Positions 50,458 through 59,644 of a stretch of DNA of 64,000 nucleotides are shown here, one piece after another; positions within the stretch are counted from its first letter, which is position 1; the number at the start of each line of letters is the position of its first letter. The translations under genes were made by a program, and so were the position numbers. This stretch comes from Oscillospiraceae bacterium. Lineage in GTDB: Bacteria > Bacillota > Clostridia > Oscillospirales > Oscillospiraceae. The stretch spans positions 1 through 64,000 of the forward strand of contig CADAHL010000006.1 in the NCBI GenBank assembly GCA_902787755.1. Reading direction: 5' to 3'. Under the pieces are notes generated by a model that saw nothing but the letters and a program-made list of their open reading frames with translations, had not been told where the DNA came from and searched no databases.

Positions 50458-51480
50458 TCAGCCGTTGGGAGAAGTTTTTGTAATATCCTTCTTCTTCCGC
50501 AGCCGGATGTCGCTGCCGTAAAAGGGGACGTGGATGAAATCGCCCTCCAGCCGGGAGACGATCTGGGGCAAGTAGCGCGCCTGCAGCTCCGGGTCGGAGA
50601 GGTTGGTGCTGATGACCGTGCGCTTGCCCCGGCGCAGCCGCTCGTTGAGCAGATTGTACAGGGCGCTGGAGGTCACGGAGGTGAGCATCTCGGTGCCCAG
50701 ATCGTCCAGGATCATCAGATCGCAGGACAGCATCCGGCGCACCCGGGTGCCCGCGGCCTCGGCCTCCTCCGGATCCCGGGCAAAGCGCTGGCGCTCGAAG
50801 GCCTCCAGCGCGCCGATGGCGCTGTCGTAGCACACCGAGCAGCCCTTGGCGGCCACCGCCCGGGCGATGCAGCCGGACATATAGGTCTTGCCCAGACCCG
50901 TTCCGCCCTGGAAGAGCAGGTTGCTCTCCCCCTGGGGGAAGGTGTCGGCAAAGCGGCGGCAGCTCCGGAGCGTCAGGCGCATGGCCTCCCGGGGGATGAT
51001 GCCCCGGACCGGGTCCGGCTGGTCGCTGTAGAGGTTCAGATCAAACTGCTCGAAGCTCTCGCTGCCGTCGTGCAGCAGACCGCCCAGCTCCTTGGTCAGC
51101 TCCCGGTTGTAGAGCCGGTCCACGCACTGGCAGGGCCTGCCGTCCTTCATGCCGCTGTCCCGGCAGATGGGGCAGCTGACCACCCCGTCCAGATAGTCGG
51201 CGGGATAGCCCGCGTCCACCAGCAGCGCAAGGCGCCGCTCCTGCAGGGCGAGATTGCTCTGCCGCAGCTCGTCCAGCTGCTGCACCATATCCGGCGCTTT
51301 GGACAGGGTCACCCGCACCAACTCCCGCATCTGCTGCCGCAGGCGCTGATCGATCTGCCCGATCTCCGGGATCCGGCGGGTGATCTCCTCCCGCCGCCGC
51401 CGTTCCTCGTCCTGATTGGCGCTGCGGATCTGTTCCAGTTGTGTCCTGGCCCGGGCCAGGAGCAGTCCGTCGTAAGGCAT
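50458..51480 (-). CDS. DnaC/DnaI-like helicase-loader ATPase
   Basis: A 340-residue AAA+ protein. The N-terminal half is helical, then a four-cysteine motif 'CPICRDSGMKDGRPCQC' (near residue 105) suggests zinc binding. The ATPase core has Walker A 'FQGGTGLGKTYMSG', Walker B 'CDLMILDDLGTEML', sensor 'TVISTNLSDPEL' and arginine 'IVSRLEGDF'. This is the layout of DnaI of Bacillus, which loads the replicative helicase. AAGGAGTCGACT sets ATG 51480. It follows the DnaD-like gene on the same strand. Confidence 0.88.
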   Translation of the reverse strand: MPYDGLLLARARTQLEQIRSANQDEERRRREEITRRIPEIGQIDQRLRQQMRELVRVTLSKAPDMVQQLDELRQSNLALQERRLALLVDAGYPADYLDGVVSCPICRDSGMKDGRPCQCVDRLYNRELTKELGGLLHDGSESFEQFDLNLYSDQPDPVRGIIPREAMRLTLRSCRRFADTFPQGESNLLFQGGTGLGKTYMSGCIARAVAAKGCSVCYDSAIGALEAFERQRFARDPEEAEAAGTRVRRMLSCDLMILDDLGTEMLTSVTSSALYNLLNERLRRGKRTVISTNLSDPELQARYLPQIVSRLEGDFIHVPFYGSDIRLRKKKDITKTSPNG

Positions 51481-51552
51481 AGTCGACTCCTTATCGTCAT
51501 GCGCTTGGCCGATTGCGCGGGCGCGCAATGGCGAAACGCGGTTCGCGATCGT

Positions 51553-52524
51553 CTAAATCTGCTCCAGCAGTTCCCGGAGCTTGTCCATATCCACCGGCTG
51601 GGCGGTCGGCTCGCCCTTCACGGGCACCGGCTTTCCGGGCTGGCGGCGGGTATCCTTCTCCTGGATCTGGGCCACCGTCATCAGGCCCTGCTCCTTCCAG
51701 CTCTCCAGGATCCGGTTCATGTAGCGGTGCTTGAAGGAACCGGCGTGGTCGATGGTGCGCTGGTAGGCCAGCTCCAGCACCTGGTCGGGAAAGCCCATCT
51801 CCAGCCAGGCGGCAAAGCTCTTCTCCTCCCCGGGAGTCAGCTCCCGGCCGTAGATGCCCAGAAGCTCCTTGAGCCGGCCCAGGCCCTGGGTCCGGGCCTT
51901 CCGGGCGGCGATGTAATCCTCCGCCTGCTCCAGGGTCAGCAGTTCCTGCCGGGCCCAGACATAGGCCTGCTTCTCCACAAAGCCCGCGGTGGGGCGGCGG
52001 CCGTCGCCGTAGCGCTGGCGGCAGAGCTCGGCGCAGTAGTTGAGCAGCACCATTACCACCTCGCAGGGCAGGCCCAGGTGGTCGTAGATGCCGAGGATCA
52101 CCCGCATGTCGTTGCTGTTGAGACTGCGGCCGAAGACCTTCTCCGCCTCCTGAAGCAGCAGGGCGAACAGCTCGTCCTTACCGGCGCGGCGGGCGATCTC
52201 CGAAGCGCTGTACTGGGGCAGCTCCTCCGCTGGAGCCTCCGGGATCGGGGCCGCGGCAGGGGCGGGGCCTGCGGCGGGCGCGGGGACCGAAATAGCCGCG
52301 CTCTCTCCCGGCTCCCCGGGCAGCAGGCCCAGACGCCGGAGCTTCTCGCTGGCCGACCGGATCTCCTGCAGGGTGCGGCACAGGGCGGCCGCGGCCTGCT
52401 CGGCATCAAGTCCGCCGTTTCGGACAGAATAGAGGTAGACCAGGGCCATATCCCCGTCATGGGCGGCGATGAGCCTGTCCAGCGCGGCCTCCGATATGTA
52501 CTTTTCCGGGCTGCGAGCTTCCAT
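51553..52524 (-). CDS. DnaD-domain primosomal protein
   Basis: About 323 residues. The N-terminal part is winged-helix-like ('ALDRLIAAHDGDMALVYLYS'). It is followed by a Pro/Ala linker and two C-terminal DnaD/DnaB_2 modules ('LNSNDMRVILGIYDHLGLPC', 'FPDQVLELAYQRTIDHAGSF', 'MNRILESWKEQGLMTVAQIQ'). It would remodel DNA and recruit the helicase loader encoded next to it. GAGGCAGG supports ATG 52524; a TTG four codons upstream is possible. Transcription starts at a promoter overlapping the divergent U32 promoter. Confidence 0.88.
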   Translation of the reverse strand: MEARSPEKYISEAALDRLIAAHDGDMALVYLYSVRNGGLDAEQAAAALCRTLQEIRSASEKLRRLGLLPGEPGESAAISVPAPAAGPAPAAAPIPEAPAEELPQYSASEIARRAGKDELFALLLQEAEKVFGRSLNSNDMRVILGIYDHLGLPCEVVMVLLNYCAELCRQRYGDGRRPTAGFVEKQAYVWARQELLTLEQAEDYIAARKARTQGLGRLKELLGIYGRELTPGEEKSFAAWLEMGFPDQVLELAYQRTIDHAGSFKHRYMNRILESWKEQGLMTVAQIQEKDTRRQPGKPVPVKGEPTAQPVDMDKLRELLEQI

Positions 52525-52574
52525 GTCCTGCCTCAATTTACAGAAGTTTTACAGAAATTCTCTGCGGGCTTTTT

Positions 52575-52603
52575 ATTATACATCATTTTTGCCCTTGTCG
52601 CAA
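52575..52603 (-). promoter_or_regulatory. Promoter of the dnaD-dnaI-like pair
   Basis: On the minus strand TTGCGA (52603-52598) and TATAAT (52580-52575) are 17 bases apart. The -35 box overlaps the -35 box of the divergent promoter. Confidence 0.8.
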
Positions 52604-52624
52604 TAGGCAGCTGTGTGTTATAAT
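52595..52624 (+). promoter_or_regulatory. Promoter of the U32 peptidase gene
   Basis: TTGTCG (52595-52600) and TATAAT (52619-52624) have an 18-base spacer, about 70 bases before ATG 52697. It shares bases 52598-52600 with the opposing promoter. Confidence 0.75.
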
Positions 52625-52696
52625 ATCGCGTAATATAGAAAAGCTGCGCCCTGCGGGAGCCGAAAGGACCCGCAGTTTAAAGGAGTAATACAGACT

Positions 52697-54766
52697 ATGA
52701 TGGAACTTCTCTCTCCCGCCGGTTCTCCCGAAGCTGTGATCGCCGCCGTTCAGAACGGGGCGGACGCGGTGTACCTGGGCATGGGGGACTTCAACGCCCG
52801 CCGGGGCGCGAAGAACTTCACCGACGAGGAATTTGCAAAGGCCGTGCGCTACTGCCGGATCCGGGGCTGCAAGGTCTATGTGACCCTGAACACCCTGGTC
52901 AACGACCGGGAGATCCGGGCGGCGGTGGATTCGGCCAGGCTGGCCTCCGACCTGGGGGCCGACGGCATCATCATCCAGGACCTGGGCCTCATCAAGGCCG
53001 TGCGCAAGGCCCTGCCGGATATCCCGCTGCACGCCAGCACCCAGATGAGCCTGCACAATCTGGCCGGGGTCCAGGCCGCGGCGGAGATGGGCCTGACGAG
53101 GGCGGTGCTGGCCAGGGAGCTGAGCCTGGAGCAGATCCGCTTCATCACCCAGCACGCCAGCATCGAGACCGAGGTCTTTGTCCACGGCGCCCTGTGCTTC
53201 TGCCATTCGGGCCAGTGCTATATGTCCGCCCTGATCGGCCGCCGCAGCGGCAACCGGGGCATGTGCGCCCAGCCCTGCCGGATGCAGTACTCCATGGGCG
53301 GCACCATGGACGATCACCCCATGAGCCTGAAGGACAATTGCCTGGCCGACCGGCTCCAGGAGCTGGAGGAGGCCGGGGTGGCCTGCGTGAAGATCGAGGG
53401 CCGGATGAAACGCCCCGAGTACACCGCCATCGTCACCAGCGTCTACTCCAAGGCTCTCAAGGAGCACCGGAAGCCCACGAAGGAGGAGATGGAGCTGCTG
53501 GAGCAGGCCTTCTCCCGCCAGGGCTTTACCCAGGGCTATTTCGACGGGGACAAAAAGGACATGTTCGGCGTCCGGGATCCCGGCGACCGGGCCGACGAGG
53601 CCATCTTCACCACCGCCCGGAAGGCCTATTCCGACGGAGAGCTGCGGCGGGTGCCCATCCACTTCTACACTGTGGTGGAGAAGGGGGAGCGGGCCCGGGC
53701 CATCGCCTTTGACGATCAGGGCAGCAAGGCCGTGGCCTTCGGGCCGGTGCCCGAGCGGGCCAAGCGCCAGGGCGTGACGGAGGCCTACCTGACCGAGCAG
53801 ATGTTCAAGACCGGCGGCACCCCTTACTACTGCGTGGAGAACCGGGCCAAGGCCGATCCGGGCCTGTACCTGGCCGCCTCTGAGATCAATGATCTGAGAC
53901 GCCGGCTCATCTCCCAGCTGTCCGAGGAGCGGGCCAAGGCCCCCCAGCGCCGGGTGGGCACCCTGCCGGAGATGCCGAAAAACGAGACGCCGGTGGGAGA
54001 CCCCAAGATCATCTTCCAGGTCCGAACCGCCGATCAGCTCAGCCGGGAACTGGCGGAGCTGAAGGCCGATTATCTCTACGCACCCGTGATGCTGATGAGT
54101 CAGTATCCGGAGAAGCTGCTGCCCTTCCTGGAGAACGGCACCCGCCTGGTGGCGGTGCTGCCCCGTGTCATTACCGACAGCCAGACCACCGAGATCTACT
54201 CCAATCTGGAGAAGATGTTCGATTTCGGCGTGAACGAGGCCCTGGTGGGCAACCTGGGCCATGTGTTCCTGGCCCGGCAGGCGGGGATGAAGGTCCGGGC
54301 CGACTTCGGCATGAACACCTTTAACGCCCTGAGCATGCAGGTGCTGAAGGAGGCCGGCTTCCTGTCAGCCACCGCGTCCTTCGAGCTGCGGCTGAGCCAG
54401 ATCCGGGATATGCCCAAGCCTCTGGATACGGAGGCCATCATCTACGGCCGGCTTCCGCTGATGGTCTCGGACCAGTGCCTGGTCAAGCCCAACGCCCAGA
54501 CCCCCGGCCAGATGGCCGACCGGATGGGCTCGGTGTTCCCGGTGGTGCCGGAATACGGCAAACGGAACGTCATTTACAACGCCCACAAGCTGTACCTGGC
54601 CGACAAGCGGGAGGATCTGTACTCCTCCGGCCTGTGGGGCCTGCGCCTGCTGTTCAGTACCGAGAGCGGGCGGGAGTGCGTGGAGGTGGCCAAGGGCCAT
54701 CTGGGCCTGTCGGAGTACCGGCCCAACGTGCTGACCCGGGGCCTGTACTACCGGGGCGTGGAATAA
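52697..54766 (+). CDS. Peptidase family U32 protein
   Basis: A 689-residue cytosolic protein. The N-terminal TIM-barrel part has 'LSPAGSPEAVIAAVQNGADA' and the U32 signature 'EVFVHGALCFCHSGQCYMSA' (residues about 160-179), then 'GNRGMCAQPCRMQY', supplying several cysteines. The longer C-terminal half ('NTFNALSMQVLKEAGFLSAT', 'SDQCLVKPNAQT') matches long bacterial members with a DUF3656-like region. Some U32 proteins act in tRNA or rRNA hydroxylation, others were described as collagenases; the activity here is open. AAAGGAG lies before the ATG, and heptamer repeats begin on its stop codon. Confidence 0.88.
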   Translation: MMELLSPAGSPEAVIAAVQNGADAVYLGMGDFNARRGAKNFTDEEFAKAVRYCRIRGCKVYVTLNTLVNDREIRAAVDSARLASDLGADGIIIQDLGLIKAVRKALPDIPLHASTQMSLHNLAGVQAAAEMGLTRAVLARELSLEQIRFITQHASIETEVFVHGALCFCHSGQCYMSALIGRRSGNRGMCAQPCRMQYSMGGTMDDHPMSLKDNCLADRLQELEEAGVACVKIEGRMKRPEYTAIVTSVYSKALKEHRKPTKEEMELLEQAFSRQGFTQGYFDGDKKDMFGVRDPGDRADEAIFTTARKAYSDGELRRVPIHFYTVVEKGERARAIAFDDQGSKAVAFGPVPERAKRQGVTEAYLTEQMFKTGGTPYYCVENRAKADPGLYLAASEINDLRRRLISQLSEERAKAPQRRVGTLPEMPKNETPVGDPKIIFQVRTADQLSRELAELKADYLYAPVMLMSQYPEKLLPFLENGTRLVAVLPRVITDSQTTEIYSNLEKMFDFGVNEALVGNLGHVFLARQAGMKVRADFGMNTFNALSMQVLKEAGFLSATASFELRLSQIRDMPKPLDTEAIIYGRLPLMVSDQCLVKPNAQTPGQMADRMGSVFPVVPEYGKRNVIYNAHKLYLADKREDLYSSGLWGLRLLFSTESGRECVEVAKGHLGLSEYRPNVLTRGLYYRGVE

Positions 54767-54767
54767 A

Positions 54768-54976
54768 ATTCGGAGTTCGGAATTTTGAAGCTGTTAAGGA
54801 GACGTCCTCATGAATTCGGCCCTTGGAGCGTCCAAGAGCGGATGCTGCATTCGCCTCCCCTGAGCAAGGGGAGGTGCCCCGGAGGGGCGGAGGGGCTGTC
54901 GGCCCGGAATGTGCGTCCGACGACCCCTCAGTCTGCTTCGCAGACAGCTCCCCTTGCGCAGGGGAGCCTATAAGGA
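54768..54976 (+). repeat. CCGAACT-class heptamers and family B elements between the U32 and maf genes
   Basis: AATTCGG-AGTTCGG-AATTTT (the reverse class) starts directly at the U32 stop. A CTCCCCTGAGCAAGGGGAG hairpin region follows. Next is a short family B copy: CCCCTCAGTCTGCTTCGCAG with hairpin GTCTGC-TTC-GCAGAC, AGCTCCCCTTGCGCAGGGGA and GCCTATAAGGAAG. It ends at the maf binding site. No gene is supported in these 209 bases. Confidence 0.75.
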
Positions 54977-54985
54977 AGTGTTGAT

Positions 54986-55558
54986 ATGAATATCGTATTG
55001 GCCTCGGCCTCTCCCCGGCGGAAAGAGCTGCTGGAGATGCTGGAGCTTAAGAATCTGATCGTGATCCCCGCCAAGGGGGAGGAGATCCCGCCGGAGCACG
55101 CCGGTCCCGGGGAACTGGTCATGGCCCTTTCCGCCGCCAAGGCCCGGGAGGTGGCCGCGCAGAGAAGTCCGGAGGATCTGGTCATCGGGGCGGACACCAT
55201 CGTCTGGTTTAACGGCCGGGCCTACGGCAAGCCCCATTCCCGCCAGGAGGCCATCCGCATGCTGGAGGAGCTCTCCGGCAATACCCACCGGGTCTATACC
55301 GGCGTCACGGTGATCGTCGGCGGCCGGGAGGATCGGGAATATGAGGAGAGCCAGGTCACCTTCCGGCAGCTGAGCCGGGAGGAGATCGAGCGCTATGTGG
55401 ATACCGGCGAGCCCATGGACAAGGCCGGGGCCTATGGGGCCCAGGGCAAGGGGGCGCTGCTGGTGGAAGGGATCCGGGGCGATTTCTTCAATGTGATGGG
55501 CCTGCCGCTGTGCCGCCTGGCCCTGATGCTGAGAAAACAGGGGGTTGAGATCCTGTGA
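54986..55558 (+). CDS. maf: Maf family nucleoside triphosphate pyrophosphatase
   Basis: Hydrolyses non-canonical or selected nucleoside triphosphates, linked to septum and division control. The 190-residue protein has the N-terminal signature 'IVLASASPRRKELLEML', 'SAAKAREVAAQRSPEDLVIG' with ADTIVW, and 'GEPMDKAGAYGAQGKGALLV', all Maf hallmarks. Its ribosome binding site follows a family B repeat. The stop overlaps the GTG of mreC. Confidence 0.93.
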   Translation: MNIVLASASPRRKELLEMLELKNLIVIPAKGEEIPPEHAGPGELVMALSAAKAREVAAQRSPEDLVIGADTIVWFNGRAYGKPHSRQEAIRMLEELSGNTHRVYTGVTVIVGGREDREYEESQVTFRQLSREEIERYVDTGEPMDKAGAYGAQGKGALLVEGIRGDFFNVMGLPLCRLALMLRKQGVEIL

Positions 55559-56397
55559 AGAAATTTCTGAAGAAAAACGGCATTCGCATCGGCGTGATCG
55601 TCATCGCCGTGGCGCTGCTGATCGGACTGGGGGCCGCCGCCCGGAACGGGCGCACCGGCTTTGCCCGGAACACCACCGGGGTGCTGTCTTCCCCGCTGCA
55701 GAAGGTGCTCAGCTCCACGGTCAACTGGTTCCGCACCATCTACGGCTATCTGTATGATTACGACTCCCTGCTGGCGGAGAACGAATCCCTCCGGGCCCAG
55801 CTGGCCGAGGCCCAGCAATCGGCCCGTGACGGCATCGAGGCCACGGAGGAGAACGTGCGGCTGCGGGAGCTCAATAACCTGCGGCAGAAGCACACCGACT
55901 ACGTGATGGAGTCGGCCAAGGTGGTCCTCTGGTCCTCCTCCAACTGGTCCTCCTCCTTCACCATCAGCAAGGGCTCCAACTTCGGCATCGAGCTGGGCGA
56001 CCCGGTGGTCACCGAGTACGGCGCCCTGGTGGGCCAGGTCACCGAGCTGGGCACCAACTGGGCCACCGTCAGCACCCTGATCGACGTGGATATGAGCGTG
56101 GGCGCCTATGTCGGCGCCACGGGCAGCTCCGGCATGGTGGTGGGCGAGTTCGGCCTGATGACCGAGAAGCTGGCCAAGCTCACCTTCCTGGCCGACGGCG
56201 CCCAGCTGTTTGAGGGCGACGAGGTGCTGACCTCCGGCTCCGGCGGCGCCTTCCCTGCGGGCCTGGTGATCGGCACCATCCGCAGCGTGCAGAGCGAGGC
56301 CGGCGGACAGATCGAATACGGCATCGTGGTGCCCCAGTGCGAGCTGGACTCCCTGGTGCAGGTTTTCGTGATCAAGGACTTTACTGTGGTGGAATAA
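55555..56397 (+). CDS. mreC: Rod shape-determining protein MreC
   Basis: A 280-residue membrane-anchored scaffold of the elongation complex. One N-terminal helix ('IRIGVIVIAVALLIGLGAAA') precedes a coiled coil (residues about 65-110, 'LLAENESLRAQLAEAQQSAR'). Two beta domains follow ('FTISKGSNFGIELGDPVVTE', 'LVGQVTELGTNWATVSTLID'). The GTG start overlaps the maf stop. No mreB gene is adjacent. Confidence 0.92.
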   Translation: MKKFLKKNGIRIGVIVIAVALLIGLGAAARNGRTGFARNTTGVLSSPLQKVLSSTVNWFRTIYGYLYDYDSLLAENESLRAQLAEAQQSARDGIEATEENVRLRELNNLRQKHTDYVMESAKVVLWSSSNWSSSFTISKGSNFGIELGDPVVTEYGALVGQVTELGTNWATVSTLIDVDMSVGAYVGATGSSGMVVGEFGLMTEKLAKLTFLADGAQLFEGDEVLTSGSGGAFPAGLVIGTIRSVQSEAGGQIEYGIVVPQCELDSLVQVFVIKDFTVVE

Positions 56398-56399
56398 TC

Positions 56400-56918
56400 G
56401 TGAGAGAATTGCTGTCAAGACTCATGACCATGGATCTGGACTATCGGCGCCTGTGGCGCTACGGTCTGGTCCTGCTGCTGTCGCTGATTACCCAGAATAT
56501 GCTGCTGACCCAGGTGCGGATCCTGGGGGTCCACCCCCTGATCCTGCCGGCGGTGGTGGTGGCGGTGGGGATGTTCGAGACGCCGCTGCGCGGGGCGATC
56601 TTCGCCCTGCTGCTGGGCATTTTCGCGGACATGGCCTTTATCGAGAACACGGTGATGTTTACCCTGCTGTTCCCGGCTCTGTCCTTCGCCGCGGCCTTCC
56701 TGGCCCAGTTTTTCCTCAACCGCCGCTTCTTTGCCTTCATGGGCGCGGCGGTGGCCGCCCTGCTGGTCACGGGGCTGATGCAGATGCTCCGCACCGCCGC
56801 CGGAGACGCCTTCACCGTGAAGATGCTCTCCACCGTGGCGCTGCAGACCCTGTGGTCCCTGCCTTTTGCGCCTCTGGGCTACTTCCCGGTGGCCCACTGG
56901 GTGCTCAGCAGGCGCTGA
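56400..56918 (+). CDS. mreD: Rod shape-determining protein MreD
   Basis: A 172-residue membrane protein with about five helices ('LVLLLSLITQNMLLTQVRIL', 'LILPAVVVAVGMFETPLRGA', 'AFLAQFFLNRRFF'). The motif 'ALLLGIFADMAF' fits MreD's GLLxD region. It starts at GTG two bases behind mreC, and is positioned between mreC and the PBP2 gene as usual. The ATG at 56424 is an alternative start. Confidence 0.85.
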   Translation: MRELLSRLMTMDLDYRRLWRYGLVLLLSLITQNMLLTQVRILGVHPLILPAVVVAVGMFETPLRGAIFALLLGIFADMAFIENTVMFTLLFPALSFAAAFLAQFFLNRRFFAFMGAAVAALLVTGLMQMLRTAAGDAFTVKMLSTVALQTLWSLPFAPLGYFPVAHWVLSRR

Positions 56919-56969
56919 CGCACAGCCCATGTCCCGGGCCGGAAGGGCCCGCGAGAAAGGATCCCGACT

Positions 56970-59096
56970 ATGAATCGTCTCATCAAACCCGGCAGAGTCA
57001 CCGCACTGCTGCTGCTGATGTTCCTCATTCTGTCGATCTACATGGTCTTCCTGTACAAGCTGCAGATCGTGGAAGGGGAGATCTACTACAACAAGAGCTC
57101 CGAGATCACCAACGAAAGGCGCACCGTCACCGCCGAGCGGGGCAGTATCCTGGACCGCTACGGCCGGGTGCTGGTGGGCAACAAGGAGTGCTATAACCTG
57201 AAGGTGGACAACACCAAGCTCTTTGCCAACGAGGACCCCAACGCCGTCATTCTGGAGCTGGTGCGCATGGTGCAGAGCTTCGGCGACAACTATACCGACG
57301 ACCTGCCCATCACCGCCACACCGCCCTTCGAGTATATCGAGGACATGACGGATATCCAGCGCACCATGCTCAACGCCTATTTCAAGGACAAGAGCAAGTC
57401 CCTGCCGGAGAACCCCACGGCGGTGGAGCTTTTGAGCTATATGCGCACCCGCTATGGCATCGACAACCGCTACAGCGCCGAGGAGATGCGCATCATCGCC
57501 GGTGTGCGCTACTCCATCAACGTGCGCTACGCCATCAACACCGGCGACTACCTGTTTGTCGAGGACGCCAGCATGAAGCTGATCTCCTCCATCATGGAGA
57601 ACAAGCTGCCCGGCATCGAGGTGGAGCGGGCCTTTATCCGCAGCTACGGCACCGAATACGCCGCCCACATCCTGGGCTACGTGGGCCTGATGACCCAGGA
57701 GGAGTATGAGAAGTACTCCCTGCTGGATTACGCCAACGACGCCGTGGTGGGCAAGGACGGCATCGAGTACGCCTTCGAGAACTATCTGCACGGGGAGGAC
57801 GGCGAGGTGATCGAGGAGCGCAGCGCCTCCGGCACCATCCTGTCCACGGTCTACGAGACCGAGCCCCAGCCCGGCAACCACGTGTATCTGACCATCGACT
57901 CGGTGCTCCAGGAGCAGACCGAGCGTATCCTCGGCAACGGCGTGGAGGGCATGGTCAAGACCCGCAGCCAGGCCAGGGCCGAGGGCCTGGCCCGAGGCGA
58001 CTACGACCCGGAGACCAAGGACGAGATCACCGGCGCCGCCGCCGTGGTGGTGGACGTGCGCACCGGCGAGCCTCTGGCCATCGCCAGCTGGCCCACCTTC
58101 GACGTTTCCACCATCATCGAGAACTATTCCACCCTGATGGAGACCCCCAACGCCCCGCTGTTCAACCGGGCGCTGATGGGCGCCTACGCCCCCGGCTCCA
58201 CCTTCAAGCCCTGCGTGGCCATGGCGGCGCTGACGGACATCAATATGGACTTCAACACCGAGACCCGCATCAAGTGCGAAGGCGTGTTCACCAAGTACGC
58301 CGACCAGGGCTACGCCCCTGAGTGCTGGATCTGGAACTCCATGCTGCCCGAGCACTACACCCACGGCAACGACAACGTGACCGAGGCCATCCGGGACTCC
58401 TGCAACTACTTCTTCTACTCCGTGGGCCACGACCTGGGCGTGGAGACCATGGGCAAATACGCCCACGCCTTCGGGCTGGGCGTCCCCACTGGCATCGAGT
58501 TGGTGGAGACCGTGGGCAATATGTCCAGCGAAGCCACCCACCGCAATTACGTGGATGACGAGTGGCACATCGGTGATACCATGCAGGCGGCCATCGGCCA
58601 GTCCGACAGTATCTTCTCCCCGCTGCAGCTGGCGGAATACTGCGCCACCGTGGCCAACTCCGGCACCCGGCACTCCGCCTCCATCCTCAAGGAGATCCGC
58701 AGCTACGACTACAGCGAGAAGCTCTACGAGCGCGAGACCGAGGTCCTCAGCACTGTGGATTCCCCGGAGTACAACTGGGCGGCGGTCCACCAGGGCATGT
58801 ACCTGGTGCTGAACGACTGGTCCGTCAACGGCAAGAACGCCGAGCACTGGGTGGACTGCGCCTGGACCGTGGCCGGCAAGACCGGAACGGCCCAGAAGGG
58901 CGAAAAGATCACCAACGACGGTATTTTTATGTGCTATGCGCCCTATGATAACCCGGAGGTGGCCGTGGCCATCGTGGTGGAGCGGGGCGGCGCCGGCGCC
59001 AACACCCAGTTCATGGCCCGGCAGATCATCGACGCGTACATCAATATCCGCAGCTACCACGACACCTCCGAGGAGGAAATGACCCTTCTGCGCTGA
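56970..59096 (+). CDS. mrdA: Penicillin-binding protein 2 (elongation transpeptidase)
   Basis: A 708-residue class B PBP that crosslinks peptidoglycan during elongation. One N-terminal helix ('VTALLLLMFLILSIYMVFLY') is followed by the dimerisation domain with 'AERGSILDRYGRVLVGN'. The transpeptidase has 'APGSTFKPC' with Ser410 and Lys413, 'DSCNYFF' with Ser477-x-Asn479, and 'AGKTGTAQK' with Lys637. A GAAAGGATCCCGACT site precedes the ATG. It forms an operon with mreC and mreD. The large size reflects an inserted region at residues about 110-170. Confidence 0.92.
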   Translation: MNRLIKPGRVTALLLLMFLILSIYMVFLYKLQIVEGEIYYNKSSEITNERRTVTAERGSILDRYGRVLVGNKECYNLKVDNTKLFANEDPNAVILELVRMVQSFGDNYTDDLPITATPPFEYIEDMTDIQRTMLNAYFKDKSKSLPENPTAVELLSYMRTRYGIDNRYSAEEMRIIAGVRYSINVRYAINTGDYLFVEDASMKLISSIMENKLPGIEVERAFIRSYGTEYAAHILGYVGLMTQEEYEKYSLLDYANDAVVGKDGIEYAFENYLHGEDGEVIEERSASGTILSTVYETEPQPGNHVYLTIDSVLQEQTERILGNGVEGMVKTRSQARAEGLARGDYDPETKDEITGAAAVVVDVRTGEPLAIASWPTFDVSTIIENYSTLMETPNAPLFNRALMGAYAPGSTFKPCVAMAALTDINMDFNTETRIKCEGVFTKYADQGYAPECWIWNSMLPEHYTHGNDNVTEAIRDSCNYFFYSVGHDLGVETMGKYAHAFGLGVPTGIELVETVGNMSSEATHRNYVDDEWHIGDTMQAAIGQSDSIFSPLQLAEYCATVANSGTRHSASILKEIRSYDYSEKLYERETEVLSTVDSPEYNWAAVHQGMYLVLNDWSVNGKNAEHWVDCAWTVAGKTGTAQKGEKITNDGIFMCYAPYDNPEVAVAIVVERGGAGANTQFMARQIIDAYINIRSYHDTSEEEMTLLR

Positions 59097-59106
59097 AAGA
59101 ACGGTC

Positions 59107-59135
59107 TTGCACAATGGAAAAAAACGGTTTATAAT
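59107..59135 (+). promoter_or_regulatory. Promoter of the methylglyoxal-synthase-like gene
   Basis: TTGCAC (59107-59112) and TATAAT (59130-59135) are 17 bases apart, about 55 bases before ATG 59191. Confidence 0.85.
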
Positions 59136-59190
59136 GAACCAGTTGATGCTTGAGTGAGAAAGAGAAACGCTGCGGGAAACGGAGAAAAGA

Positions 59191-59595
59191 ATGAACATTG
59201 CGCTGATGGCACACGACAGAAAGAAAGAACTGATGGTCCAGTTCTGCATCGCCTACTGTGGGATCCTGGCAGAGCACAATCTCTGTGCCACCCATGTGAC
59301 GGGCAAGCTGGTGTCCGAGGCCACGGGGCTGCCCATCACCCTGTATCTGCACGCGGATCAGGGCGGCGCCCAGCAGATCGGCGCCAGGATCTCCTTCAAT
59401 GAGATCGACCTGGTGCTGTTCTTCTGCGATCCCAACAACCCCAAGGGCTTTGAGGATATCAACAAGGTGGAGCGGCTGTGCGATCAGTATCAGATCCCCT
59501 TTGCCACCAACGCCGCCACGGCGGAGGTACTGGTGCAGGGCCTGAGAAGGGGCGATCTGGATTGGCGCAACATCGTCAATCCCCAGAAACGCTGA
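59191..59595 (+). CDS. Methylglyoxal synthase-like protein with altered active site
   Basis: A 134-residue MGS-fold protein. Family traits are 'MNIALMAHDRKKELMVQFCI' at the start, 'EIDLVLFFCDP' and 'QIPFATNAATAEVLVQGL'. The enzyme normally turns dihydroxyacetone phosphate into methylglyoxal using the aspartate in GGDQQ (Asp71 of the Escherichia coli enzyme). Here the motif is 'DQGGAQQIGA', with Ala60 in that place. The phosphate-binding TGTTGK is 'THVTGK'. The second active-site aspartate (Asp80 in FFCDP) is kept. Activity may be lost or changed. Confidence 0.8.
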   Translation: MNIALMAHDRKKELMVQFCIAYCGILAEHNLCATHVTGKLVSEATGLPITLYLHADQGGAQQIGARISFNEIDLVLFFCDPNNPKGFEDINKVERLCDQYQIPFATNAATAEVLVQGLRRGDLDWRNIVNPQKR

Positions 59596-59644
59596 GACAG
59601 TACGTACCGAGGGCGGCCCCGGCCGTCCCAAAAGCTCCGGCACG

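Noticed and set aside
56415..59249. Long antisense frame opposite mreD and the PBP2 gene
   Set aside because: It covers conserved PBP2 motifs on the other strand and shows no family motif or start signals.
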